From Manihot esculenta (taxonomy: Eukaryota; Streptophyta; Magnoliopsida; Malpighiales; Euphorbiaceae): 64,000 nt of DNA. The notes beneath the pieces are model-generated. The model was not told the DNA's origin and made no database searches. It saw only the letters and a list, made by a program, of their open reading frames with translations. Of the stretch, positions 12,089-23,944 are shown one piece after another. Location of the stretch: contig NC_035169.2 of assembly GCF_001659605.2 (NCBI RefSeq), positions 16,988,263 to 17,052,262 of the forward strand. Reading direction: 5' to 3'. The translations under genes and the position numbers were made by a program. Position 1 is the stretch's first letter. The number at the start of each line of letters is the position of its first letter.

Positions 12089-12709
12089 ACAGAGTTACTG
12101 GGACTATGTGGTGACAGGTTTACTCTTGATGTGGCTTGTCTGTGATATGGTGCATTCCATGAGATCATATTTTACTGAGATGTTTTACTGTTCTACTCAC
12201 TGGGCTATAGAGCTCATCCCACTCCCTTAACCCCAGTTTTGCAGGTTCAGTATTCAGTGTACAGTGTACAGGAAAGGACAGTCCAGCCGAGTACAGGAAA
12301 AAGAGAAGAGATCTGTAATAGCCTAGAGTGGACATGTAATATTAAAGAGATGTAATAGTTGTTGCTTGACCTAGACCTAGTGATGTATATGTTTTGTACA
12401 TGATCGGTATATGTATATATGTTTTCCTGTATGTGGAAACCAGGCTTAACAGGTATGAGTTAACCCATCTAGAGCAAGCTCTAGTCAGGGATACAGAGTA
12501 CAGAGTACATGAGTACAGAGTACAAAGATAGTGCATGCACAGGTTAAGCCTCGGTTCAGAAAAGAGTTTTATTTTCACATAAAATGTATGATCATGTATG
12601 AGGTTTACAGGTGCACAGAGAGTATAGCAGGCTTACTACGGGTTCTGGCGGCCTTAAGCCGACCTGAATCCTAGCGCCGGTGACGGTCCTTTTTGGGGTC
12701 GTTACAGAT

Positions 12710-12723
12710 TGGTATCAGAGCCC
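12710..12723 (+). other. Element B primer-binding site
   Basis: TGGTATCAGAGCCC three bases after the 5' LTR; initiator tRNA-Met type. Confidence 0.9.
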
Positions 12724-12934
12724 TAGGTTCACATGATCGGACCTATAGAGACAGTGTTGGGCTCAGACAGGTTAGAAGTGGTCAAGCACAATAGGAAATC
12801 ATGTCCACTAGGATAGGGTCTTGAGTCCTATCTGCTATGATATGCCATGAGTATTGCATGTGTATGAGTGATATGTGATATTTATGTGCTATGTGCTAAA
12901 GCGATATGTTATATGTTGTGTTTCCAGAGTAAAG
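12724..12934 (+). other. Element B untranslated leader before gag
   Basis: No gene. It ends with an acceptor-like TGTTTCCAG (ending 12927) eight bases before the gag ATG, in the position where other members have TTTTTCAG. Confidence 0.55.
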
Positions 12935-15900
12935 ATGCGAGGAACTCGTCGATCAGCTCGATTGACTGGAGTCCCACCAGAAAATGAGAGACTAGCTGCT
13001 CGTCCTCCTGCATTGCCAAGGGCAAGGTCTCAGAGATCTAGCAGGGAAGGTATGTCAATAGACCCTAGAAGGTCTGTAGACGAGAGCAGAAGAGGTACAG
13101 CTAGGGGAGGTAGATCAGAGGAAGAGAGAGAGGCTATGGAGACTGATCCGTCTATGGATGAAGGTATGGGCGATTCCGAGGGAGGTGTTCAGGCCTCAGG
13201 TTATGGTTATCCATCCTTGTTTCAGGAGCCAGAGTATCCGATGGAGGGTATGTCGGAATACTCTCGTTTTGACCCATATCCTACATACATGCCATATATG
13301 CCATATCCTCACTATTACCCATCATATCCACCATATCCTATGTATCCATCTTCCCCTATACATCCAAGTGCAGCACACCTAGAGCCAAATGAACCAAATG
13401 AACCAGTACCACCACCAGAACCAGTAGTCCCTGTTGTTGACGGGCATGAACCTAGCTCATCTGGAGGTAAAGTTCAAATGACGGAGTACTTAAAATTGGA
13501 TGCTCCGAAATACAATACGGGAGATGATCCATTTGATTACCTCAGAGCAGTTAGGATGATCACCAGTGAATTGGGAGCAGATGATAGGAGAGCCATTGAG
13601 ATGGCAGGTTTCACATTAAAGTGCAGGAAGGCCAGAGAATGGTTTAAGAATTATGTGGAGCCTAGAATGGACAGTATGTCATGGGGAGAGTTCGCCAATG
13701 AGTTTGCAGGGTGGGCTTTTCCTGACAGTTCAAGGGAGATGAAGATAATTGAATTTGAACAGTTAAGACAGACAGACGAGATGAGTGTTGATGAATTCAC
13801 AGATAAGTTCCTGGATCTGCTTCAGTATGTGGGTCAAGCCTATGATACTGACCAGAAGAAGGCAAGGAGATATACTATGAGATTGCATCCCAGGTATTCT
13901 TCGTTGATTCTTCCAGCAGAAAAGGAGAGTTTTCACTCTATTATAGATGCAGCCAGGAAAATGGAAGCTAATGCCAATATTCAGAAACAATCTAGGGCAC
14001 AAGCTTCGGGTTCTAAAGCCCCCAGTTCAGGTTCTACAGGCAGTAAAAGATGGGATAGAGCGAGAGGAACAAGGAAAGGGTTCTGGAATAAAGTCAAGTC
14101 AGGTCTGGGAATAGGTAGTGGCTCAAGCTCTGGCACAGCTCCAGTCTGCAGACGATGCGGAAAACCACATGGAGGAATTTGTCGGTTGGGATCTACAGCT
14201 TGTTTTCGATGTGGACAGGAAGGGCATATTGCTCGGGATTGTCCGCAGATGACTTTTGCACCATCCCAGCAGATGAGTTCAGGCAGTGTGGTACAGCCAG
14301 TTGTACGGCCAGTAGCTCCAGTCATGCCTCAGAGTAGTGGCAGAGGTAGAGGGAGAGGGGTAGCCTCTACTTCAGCAGCAGGTTCCCGAGGTGGAAATCC
14401 GGTAGCCCCAGCACGGATTTTCACAGTGACACAGGAGGAGGCTAACACGTCGAACACAGTGGTGTCAGGTAATCTCATCATTGGGTGTTCAGATGTGTAT
14501 GCTTTGATGGACCCCGGTGCTTCTCATTCCTTTATTGCTTCGAGAGCCATAGAGAGGTTGGGTTTGATCAGTTCTGAGTTAGAGTATCCTCTCTGGGTCA
14601 GTGGACCTAGATGTGACCCATCAGTGGCAGTGTCAGTCTGTCGTTTCAGTCCAGTGTTTATTGAGGGTAGATGCCTTCCAGCTGACCTTGTGGTTCTAGA
14701 TTTGACAGATTTTGATGTCATTCTAGGGATGGATTGGCTATCTGCATATAGTGCTACGTTGGACTGTCGAGAGAAGCTAGTGAGTCTCAGAGACCAGTAT
14801 GGGTCAGATTGTGTCTTCAGAGGAGACAGGAGAGGTACACCCAGAGGTATGATTTCAGCCCTTCAGGCTCGTCGTTTGCTTAGGAGGGGTTGTCAGGGGT
14901 TTCTAGCTCATGTGAGAGAGCTAGACAGTCAGGTGAGGGAACCAGCCACAGTGCCAGTAGTCCGAGAGTTTCTCGATGTGTTCCCAGACGATTTGCCAGG
15001 ACTACCACCTGATAGGGAGATAGGATTTGACATTGAATTATTGCCAGGTACTAGACCTATCTCTATACCTCCCTACAGGATGGCGCCAGCTGAGTTAACA
15101 GAATTGAAAGAACAGTTGCAGGACTTGGTAGATAAGGGTTTCATCCGCCCTAGTACCTCACCTTGGGGTGCTCCAGTGCTTTTTGTCAGAAAGAAGGATG
15201 GATCCCTTAGACTTTGTATCGACTACAGACAGTTGAACAAGGTCACTATCAAGAATAGGTATCCCTTACCTCGGATTGATGATCTATTTGACTAGCTAGC
15301 TGGAGCAGGTTGTTTCTCGAAAATAGATCTGAGATCTGGGTATCATCAGTTGAGAGTCAGAGAGGCAGATGTGCCTAAGACAGCTTTCCGGACCAGATAT
15401 GGGCATTATGAGTTCTTAGTGATGCCGTTTGGGTTGACTAACGCCCCTGCAGCATTTATGGATCTCATGAACAGGATATTCAGTGAGTTTTCTGGATCAC
15501 TTTGTCATTGTGTTTATCGATGATATCTTAGTGTATTCCAGAGATGCAGAGGAGCATGCCCAGCATCTGAGGATTGTTTTACAGACACTGCGAGAGCATG
15601 GTTTATATGCCAAGTTCTCGAAGTGTGAGTTTTGGTTACGGAGCATTTCCTTCTTGGGACATGTAGTATCAGCAGAGGGTATTGAGGTAGATCCCAAGAA
15701 GATAGAGGCTGTAGCTAACTGGCCCAGACCCACAACAGTAACTGAGATTAAAAGCTTTCTGGGACTGGCAGGTTACTACAGGAGGTTTGTTCAGAACTTC
15801 TCAAAGATAGCAGCTCCTATGACCAAATTGACTCAGAAAAACCAGAAGTTTATATGGTCAGACCAGTGTGAAGAGAGCTTCGAGGAGCTCAAGAGGAGAT

Positions 15901-17855
15901 TAACCACAGCACCAGTGTTAGCTCTGCCTGTGAGTAATGAGGACTTCACAGTATTCTGTGATGCATCTCGAGTGGGATTGGGTTGTGTATTGATGCAGAG
16001 TGATAGAGTAATAGCTTATGCTTCTAGACAATTGAAGAAGCACGAGTTGAATTACCCTACCCATGACCTAGAGATGGCAGCAGTTATCTTTGCACTTAAG
16101 ATGTGGCGGCATTACCTCTACGGAGTTAAATGCGAGATCTTCACTGATCATAAGAGTTTACAGTACATCTTAAGTCAAAGAGAGCTGAATTTGAGGCAGA
16201 GAAGGTGGGTCGAATTGCTCAGTGATTATGATTGTAAAATCCAGTATCACCCGGGTAAGGCAAATGTTGTCGCAGACGCCCTAAGCCGGAAGTCACTAGG
16301 CAGTTTATCCCATATAGCAGCAGAGCGGAGACCAGTTGTGATGGAGCTTTATAAGCTCTTTGACGAGGGATTACAGTTAGAGTTGTCTGGTACAGGTGCG
16401 TTGATAGCACAGATGAGAGTGACACCTGTGTTTCTGGAGCAGATAGCTCAGAGACAGCATGAGGACCCTGAGTTGATGAAAATTGCCAGGACTGTTCAGT
16501 CAGGCAACAATGCAGAGTTCAGATTTGATAGTAAAGGGATCCTTCGCTATGGAAGTCGACTTTGTGTACCAGATAGGGGCAGTGTGAAAGAAGACATTAT
16601 GAGGGAAGCTCATAATGCAAAGTATAGTGTTCACCCAGGAGCTACCAAGATGTATCAGGATCTGAAAAGGATCTATTGGTGGCCAGACATGAAGAAAGAA
16701 GTGGCGCAGTTCGTGACAGCCTGTGAGGTTTGTCAGAGGGTGAAATTAGAGCATCAGAAACCAGCAGGAATGCTTAACCCATTACCGATTCCAGAATGGA
16801 AATGGGAGAACATAGCCATGGATTTTGTAGTGGGTTTACCAGTAGCGTCCAACAGGATAGACTCGATATGGGTGATTGTGGACAGACTCACGAAATCTGC
16901 TCATTTTCTTCCAGTACGGAGTAACTATTCTGTGGATAAGTTGGCACAGGTCTATCTGGATGAAATAGTGAGATTACATGGAGTCCCAGTGTCTATAGTT
17001 TCAGACAGAGGACCACAGTTTACATCCCGCTTTTGGCGGAGTCTGCAGAGTGCGATGGGCACGAGGTTAGATTTTAGTACTGCTTTCCACCCACAGACTG
17101 ATGGACAGTCAGAAAGGACCATCCAGACCATAGAGGATATGCTTCGCCTATGTGTGTTAGACTTTGGCGGTTCTTGGAGGCAGCATCTACCTTTGGTGGA
17201 GTTTGCCTACAATAACAGTCATCATGCTAGCATTGGGATGGCTCCTTATGAAGCGTTGTATGGGAGGAAATGCAGATCCCCTGTTTGCTGGGAAGAGGTA
17301 GGAGAGAAAACTCTTGCAGGGCCAGAATTAGTAGACATTACTAGTAGAATGGTGCCCATGATCAGAGAGAGAATCAGAACAGCTCAGAGTAGACAGAAAA
17401 GTTATGCAGACGTTCGCAGAAAGCAATTAGAGTTTCAAGAAGGTAATTGGGTGTTGCTGAAAGTGTCTCCAATGAAAGGAGTAGTTCGTTTTGGAAAGAA
17501 AGGTAAATTAGCTCCACGGTACATTGGACCCTTTGAGGTGTTGCAGAGGATCGGAAATGTGTCGTATAAGCTGGATTTACCTGTTTCTATGGAGAGGATT
17601 CACCCGGTATTTCATGTTTCTATGCTACGACAGTTTGTGTCAGATCCGAATCAGGTTTTGAGTGAGCCTGAAGTGGAGATTCATACAGATCTCACCTATA
17701 TAGAGCAACCAGTGCGGATTTTAGACACGCAGATCAGACAGCTAAGGAACAAGGAGATTCCGATGGTGAAAGTCCTATGGAACCACCATAACCTAGAAGA
17801 GTGCACGTGGGAGACGCGGGAGTCTATGCTCCAGCAGTATCCATATCTGTTTTGA
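12935..17855 (+). pseudogene. Element B gag-pol polyprotein (gag, protease, RT, RNase H, integrase, chromodomain-like tail), two lesions
   Basis: A single-frame gag-pol of about 1640 codons, broken by TAG at 15293-15295 (CAG in relatives) and an extra T in a TTTT run near 15488-15491. The start at 12935 gives the conserved [12 protein letters not shown]. Domains: gag about 13480-13990; CX2CX3HX3C at about 14144 and CCHC knuckle ([14 protein letters not shown]) at about 14200; protease DPGAS at about 14509; RT from about 14990 with FIDDILVYS at about 15517; RNase H DASRVGLG at about 15960; integrase HHCC 16610-16735, then catalytic residues in [16 protein letters not shown] and the Glu of SERTIQ; GPF module at about 17530; chromodomain-like tail 17690-17850. 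Both lesions lie in RT. The length and domain order fit a Tekay/Del-type chromovirus. Trans-mobilisation or a post-insertion or sequencing change could explain an intact young structure with broken pol. Confidence 0.95.
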
Positions 17856-17921
17856 GGTTAGTTTCCTCCTTGTGTTTTGTTTTTTTGTATGTTTTAGGAA
17901 CATCCGAGGACGAATGTTCTT

Positions 17922-17934
17922 AAGGAGGGGAGAA
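17922..17934 (+). other. Element B polypurine tract
   Basis: AAGGAGGGGAGAA directly before the 3' LTR; the plus-strand priming site for reverse transcription. Confidence 0.85.
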
Positions 17935-20216
17935 TGTAATACCTGGCTAGAGCCCGGCACCGGAATTCCTATTGTCTGATGGAATCCGGGGTGTTGGGAT
18001 TCTATCTAAGGGTAGGAGTTGTGTGTTATTAAGGGTTATGATGTGTTTGAATGTTTTAAAGATTAAGGGAAGTGAGTTTTGAGTTGAAATGACCTAAGGC
18101 AGTTGAGCCAAGTTCGGCCGCCGAAAGTAAGTTCGGCCGCCGAAGGTGTTCGGCTTCCGAAGGTGAGTTCGGCCCCCGAACGATTGCATGGTCTTGCATG
18201 TGATTGAGCAGCCGACGATGAGCTGGCTGGTGAGCTGAGTCATGGTTTTTGACAAGTGTTGGCCTCAGATTCTTGCCATGGAATGGCCACGTCTCTATGA
18301 CTCACCTGTACATGTTTTGGGTGATCATACAGAAGCTTGAGGTGCTTGCAAAAGTGTTGAGAGTTGAGAGAAACTAAAGTTACGTTTTTGAGAGAGTTTG
18401 AGAGTGTGAGAAGAGGTGATTCGTTTTTCCTTGTTCAGAGTGTTTAGCTTCTTGCTACAGGAGGTAAGTGATGCACTTGAACATGTATATATGTTTCTGA
18501 GTTTATGGGGATAAGGGAAGGAGATGCATGCTTAGGGTATTAATGATAGTTTTGATGAGTTATGCATGGCTACATGTTTATGTGTTATGTTTGATTTATT
18601 GTTTGGGGTTATTAGCTAGTTTTGGACCCCTGTGATCATATACATGAGTATATGTATGTTGAGGAGGTGAAGTTTGCATGGTTTGAGAAGTTGAAGGGAA
18701 GGAGGAGATGGTTTGCCATTAAAACTGAGTTCTGGATGAACTCAGGTTCGGCAGCCGAAGGTTCATTCGGCCGCCGAACCTCTTGCATGGAGGCTTAGGC
18801 TGCCACAGCTTGCCCCCGAGTGTTTTGCATGTTCGGCTCTGTTTGGGGGATTCGGCCGCCGAAAGTGCCGCCGAAGGTGAGAGACTTTCGTCTCTGGAGT
18901 GCCTTGTGGCCTCCGAAACTTGCCCCCGAAAGGGTTCGGCCGCCGAACATAGAGATTCGGCCGCCGAAGGTGCTTGAGTTTCGTCTCTGGAAAGGACATT
19001 CGGCCGCCGAACCTGCCGCCGAAAGTGTTCTGTCCAGCTTTCTTTTGCTTGTTTTGCATGACTATTAGAGTGAGTGTAAGGGGATTCTTGGGGAGTTTAA
19101 GTGAGTTGGTCATAAGCTTGTTTGGTCCCTCATTTGAGTCTTATGTGCTTATACAGACCAGAGGAACCAGAGAGAGCAGCAGTGAGTACTGCTCCAGAGA
19201 TTCAGAACCTGCAGAGTCAGTCAGTCCAGTTAGCCAGAGGTGAGTGGAACTAAACTTATAACTTTTAATTGAACCACAAACTGCTTTTAGCATATCTCAT
19301 GCATCATGATTATGTCATAGGATGATTGCATTAGTATCCACGAATATGTTGCATTGCATTGTTATTTGTTGATGTGAGTAAATGCTGAATGATCCAATAG
19401 TCACAGACAGGAAGTCCAGGAGCCTTTGACTACGCCCTGGCACGTATAGCAAAGACCAGGAGCCTTTGACTACGCCCTGGCAGGTATAGCAAAGTCCAGG
19501 AGCCTTTGACTACGCCCTGGCAATGGTAAGTTCACAGGTGTTATATACACATATACATATATGACAGGAAGACCAGGTGCTCGATTCTACGCCCTGGCAC
19601 AGAGTTACTGGGACTATGTGGTGACAGGTTTACTCTTGATGTGGCTTGTCTGTGATATGGTGCATTCCATGAGATCATATTTTACTGAGATGTTTTACTG
19701 TTCTACTCACTGGGCTATAGAGCTCATCCCACTCCCTTAACCCCAGTTTTGCAGGTTCAGTATTCAGTGTACAGTGTACAGGAAAGGACAGTCCAGCCGA
19801 GTACAGGAAAAAGAGAAGAGATCTGTAATAGCCTAGAGTGGACATGTAATATTAAAGAGATGTAATAGTTGTTGCTTGACCTAGACCTAGTGATGTATAT
19901 GTTTTGTACATGATCGGTATATGTATATATGTTTTCCTGTATGTGGAAACCAGGCTTAACAGGTATGAGTTAACCCATCTAGAGCAAGCTCTAGTCAGGG
20001 ATACAGAGTACAGAGTACATGAGTACAGAGTACAAAGATAGTGCATGCACAGGTTAAGCCTCGGTTCAGAAAAGAGTTTTATTTTCACATAAAATGTATG
20101 ATCATGTATGAGGTTTACAGGTGCACAGAGAGTATAGCAGGCTTACTACGGGTTCTGGCGGCCTTAAGCCGACCTGAATCCTAGCGCCGGTGACGGTCCT
20201 TTTTGGGGTCGTTACA
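17935..20216 (+). repeat. Element B 3' LTR, 2282 bp
   Basis: Identical in my reading to the 5' LTR except for one missing T. It carries the same palindrome clusters (U3 about 18113-18181, leader 18747-19023) and stem-loop array. Confidence 0.95.
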
Positions 20217-20221
20217 ACTAA
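20217..20221. repeat. Target-site duplication of element B, right copy (ACTAA)
   Basis: Matches 10419-10423 exactly. Confidence 0.93.
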
Positions 20222-22882
20222 GATATCATCTATGAAGACAATAACAAAGTGATCCAAATACTGACTGAAAACTCTGTTCATGAGGTCCATGAATGCTGCA
20301 GGGGCATTGGTTAACCCGAACGGCATCACAAGGAACTCATAGTGCCCATATCTGGTTCTGAACGCCGTCTTCGGCACATCCTCTTCTCTTATTCTCAACT
20401 GATGGTACTCGGATCTCATATCTATCTTGGAGAAACAACATGCTCCTGCTAACTGGTCGAATAGATCGTCGATCTTGGGCAACGGGTACTTATTCTTGGT
20501 AATGAGTTTGTTCAACTGCCTGTAGTCGATACAAAGTCTAAGGGATCCATCCTTCTTTTTCACAAACATCACTGGAGCGCCCCAAGGTGAGGTACTCGGT
20601 CGGATGAAACCCTTATCTACCAGCTCTTGCAACTGCTCCTTAAGCTCCTTCAACTCTGCTGGTGCCATCCTGTAGGGAGGGATAGAGATCGGTCTGGTTC
20701 CAGGCATCAATTCTATTTCAAACTCTATCTCCCTAGCAGGTGGTAAACCTGGCAGCTCGTCTGGGAAGACATCTAAAAACTCTCTGACCACGGGCACTGA
20801 GGCGGGCTCTCTAACATGACTATCCAGCTCTCTCACATGAGCCAGAAAACCCTGACAACCCCTCCTGAGCAATCTACGAGCCTGTAGGGCTGATATCAAA
20901 CCTCTAGGTGTATCCCTCATGTCTCCTCTAAAGACAATCTCTGACCCATCCTGACCTTTGAACCTGACTACCTTGTCTCTGCAGTCCAAGGTAGCACCAT
21001 CGGTAGACAGCCAATCCATCCCTAGAATGACATCAAAATCCGTCAAATCTAGAACCACAAGGTCGGCTGGAAGGCATCTTCCCTCAACAAAAACTAGACA
21101 AATCCGGCAGACTGATTCTGCCACTGACGGGTCACACTTGGGTCCACTGACCCATAGGGGACACTCTAACCCAGAGACCATCAAACCCAACCTCTCGACG
21201 GCTCTCGGAGCAACAAAAGAATGAGATGCATCAGGGTCCATTAAGGCATAAACATCCGAACAACCAATGATGAGATTACCTGACACCACGGTGTTTGATG
21301 CATTTGCCTCCTACTGTGTCATAGTGAAGATCCGCGCTGGAGCTGACGGACCTTCACCCCTGAAACCCGCTGAAGAAGAGGTTGTCCCTCTCCCTCTGCC
21401 TTTGCCACTGGCCTAAGTCGAGGCTAGAGCTACTGGATGAGCCACACTACTAGAAGCTGTCTGCTAGGACTGTGCCATAAAAGCTGCTCTAGGACACTCC
21501 CGTGCCATGTGTCCCTCCTGCCCACATCTGAAGGAGGCTGTCGTCCCAAATCGACATACTCCCTTGTGCGGCTTCCCACACTTCATACAAACTGCACTAT
21601 CTGCACCTGAGCTCGAGCCACCTCCTAATCCCAGACCTGACTTTATCTTGTTCCAGAACTTGTTCTTTTTTGACTTTTTGGTGGTACTGCCCCACCTCTT
21701 ACTGCCTGAAGCTGCTGAACTCAAAGAAGAAGGATCTAACTTTTCCCCACCTGGGGTCTTGGAACCAGAAGGCTGTGCCACAGACTGTTTCACTTTCCCT
21801 TCAATTATTGTACTAGCCTCCATTCTCCGGGCCATATCCACTATGGCATGGAAACTCTCCCTCTCTACTGACTGGATCAAGGAGGAATACCTGGAATGAA
21901 GCCTCATGATATACCTCCTAGCCTTCTTCTGATCTGTGTCAAGATTTTGCTCGGCAAATGGCAACAGCTCCAAGAACCTATCTGTGTACTCATCTACACT
22001 CATCTCCTCCGTCTGCCTTAGCTGTTCGAACTCAATCATCTTCAACTCCCTTGAACTATCAGGGAAAGCCCATCCTGCAAACTCATTAGCAAACTCTTCC
22101 CATGATAGGCTATCCAACTTCGGGTTCACATACTTTTTAAACCACTCTCGGGCCTTCTTACAGTTCAGTGTGAACCCAGCCATCTGAATGGCTCTACTAT
22201 CATCTGCTCCTAACTCATCTATTATCATCTTGACTGTCCTGAAGTACTCAAACGGATCATCACCTGTTTCATATTTAGGAGCATCCAGCTTCAAATAGTC
22301 AGTCATCTTGACCTTGCTCCCTCCAGATGAGCTAGGTTTAAGTGCTTGGGCTTCAGGGACCATAGGTTCTATTGAGGGTGGAGGAGGTGCAACATTCCCT
22401 GGATTAGGGTTTGCTGTACCTGGATAAAAGGATGGGGGTGGGTACATAGGGTACTGTGAGTATGGTGGGTAGAAAGGTGGGTATGGCATGTAAGAAGGAT
22501 AAGGGTTAAAGCTGGGGTAATCCGATGTACCTCCCATCGAATACCCGGGATTCTGTGAAAAGGGTGGGTATTGGGGTGGTTGAACAAACCCCGAGGCCTG
22601 AGTGCCTCCCTGAGACTCTCCCATGCCCTCTTCCGACATGCTCACACCAAGACTGTCATCCCTCCTCTGATCCACATCCATATCATCCCCCACATCTTCT
22701 GACACTCCACCTTGAACTGTTCCTCTTCTGCTCATATCAAAAGACATTCCAGGGTCCCTTGACACTCTCTCCCTACTAGACCTGCAGGACATTGCCCTAG
22801 GCAATGCAGGAGGACGGGCATCTGTGCCCTCATTCTGAGGTGGTACTCCAGTCAATCGTGCAGATCGACGAGTTCCTCTCAT
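20222..22882 (-). pseudogene. Element C gag-pol, 5' part: gag, protease, N-terminal RT
   Basis: Minus-strand gag-pol from the conserved ATG at 22880-22882. It shows a Pro/Tyr-rich region, gag domain (about 22020-22310), CX2CX3HX3C, then a CCHC knuckle whose first Cys is replaced by Ser (SFRCGQEGH, near 21530). The protease has DPDAS instead of DPGAS (about 21220-21235). RT is cut at the FIDD box by B. In-frame TAG codons at 21464-21466, 21413-21415 and 21311-21313 all replace CAG. With the pol lesions further left, the element is dead. The reading frame from 21289 runs into B's LTR and ends at a chance stop. Confidence 0.9.
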
Positions 22883-23140
22883 CTTGCTTACTGAAAAATA
22901 ACACACGTCACATAAAACATTAGCATCATATGGTTCATGTGGAAACACATGAACCCGCATCACATACATCACATACATAGCATATCACCAATGCACATGC
23001 ATAAAATCATGGCATTTCACATCATTATTCAAGACAGGACTCTGCATCCTATCCTAGTGGACATGATTTTCCTATTGTGCTTGCCCTTCTATAACCTCTA
23101 TGAGCCCGACACACTATAGGTCCGACCATATGAACCTAGG

Positions 23141-23152
23141 GCTCTGATACCA
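23141..23152 (-). other. Element C primer-binding site
   Basis: TGGTATCAGAGC on the minus strand, three bases from the LTR edge at 23156. Confidence 0.88.
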
Positions 23153-23155
23153 ATC

Positions 23156-23561
23156 TGTAACGACCCGAAAACCGGACCGCTACCGGCGTTAGGATCCAGA
23201 TTGGCATAAGGCCGCCGGGACCCGTAGCAAGCCTAACATACACCCTGTATACCTGTTAAATCCCATACATGATCAAACATATACATAAAACACTAAACTT
23301 TTTCTTTCATTTACCAAGCTTAACCTGTGCAAGCACCAACTCATAAACATAAAATCCCACACTGGAGCCCTCATCAAATACTCCAATGGGGTAACATATC
23401 ATACATTAAGCTTGGTTTACATAAACACTAATAAAACATTTCATTAAAAGATCATGTACCAAAAAGGGATTAACATACTCTAGGGCCAAGCACAATTCTA
23501 TCCTCAATATAATTCTTTATATTATATTACATTACTATACTTTACATTACAATGTCTTTCT
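23156..23561 (-). repeat. Element C 5' LTR, inner part (split by element D)
   Basis: Begins TGTAACGACCCG on the plus strand. It breaks at 23561, where D inserted, and resumes at 31207. Joining the two gives the continuous reading seen at 6290-6320 in C's other LTR. Confidence 0.92.
23557..23561. repeat. Target-site duplication of element D, left copy (TTTCT)
   Basis: TTTCT here and at 31202-31206 flank D. The empty site AATGTCTTTCTCATG is present at about 6294-6308. Confidence 0.93.
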
Positions 23562-23937
23562 TGTAATACTCGGCTAGATTCCGGCATCGGAATCCCTACC
23601 TTCTGGCGGAATCTCCGTTGGAATCTAGAATTCTGAAGATGCCAGAGGCTTCTAGAGGGGTAAAATGTGTTTTCTAAAAGGTTTTTACTGATTTCATGGT
23701 TTTAAATGAAAAAGAATTGAGTTTTGAAAAGAAAAGACCAAGGAGGCATTTGCCCGATTCGGCCGCCGAAAGTGAAGTTCGGCCGCCGAACATGGGAAGG
23801 CTTCGTGAGCGCTTTTGGCCTCCGAAAGCTTTGTTTGAACGAGCCAAGGTTCGGCCGCCGAACCTCAAGTTCGGCCGCCGAACATGCATGAGTTTAGGGG
23901 CCACGTTAGGCTGCCGAAGGTCTTCGACCAGGCCACC

Positions 23938-23944
23938 TATAAAG
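23938..23944 (+). promoter_or_regulatory. TATA box of LTR D (5' copy)
   Basis: TATAAAG downstream of the U3 palindromes; also at 29030-29036 in the 3' LTR. Confidence 0.65.

Larger units (their letters stand above)
10424..12706 (+). repeat. Element B 5' LTR, 2283 bp
   Basis: It runs from TGTAATACCTGGC to GGGGTCGTTACA. GCC palindromes occur in U3 (10602-10670) and the leader (11236-11512). Splice-like sites: donor GGAG|GTAAGT at 10953, acceptor TATACAG ending 11646, donor AGAG|GTGAGT at 11730, acceptor TTTTGCAG ending 12244. Unlike the other lineages I see no clear TATAAA box where one is expected. Confidence 0.95.
10424..20216 (+). mobile_element. Element B: complete, young Ty3/gypsy chromovirus (9.8 kb)
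   Basis: B has two LTRs of 2283 and 2282 bp, a primer-binding site, a gag-pol reading frame, a polypurine tract and a perfect 5-bp duplication (ACTAA). Reading the two LTRs side by side I found one difference, a T present at about 11631 and absent near 19141. That means very recent insertion. Pol nevertheless carries a nonsense codon and a frameshift. B is nested in C's RT in the opposite orientation. Confidence 0.96.

Noticed and set aside
12710..12723. Possible tRNA-derived sequence near TGGTATCAGAGC
   Set aside because: It is the primer-binding site complementary to a tRNA 3' end; no cloverleaf follows.
20102..20216. C-terminal end of the long frame starting at 21289
   Set aside because: The frame crosses into element B's LTR; those last residues are chance read-through, not part of element C's polyprotein.
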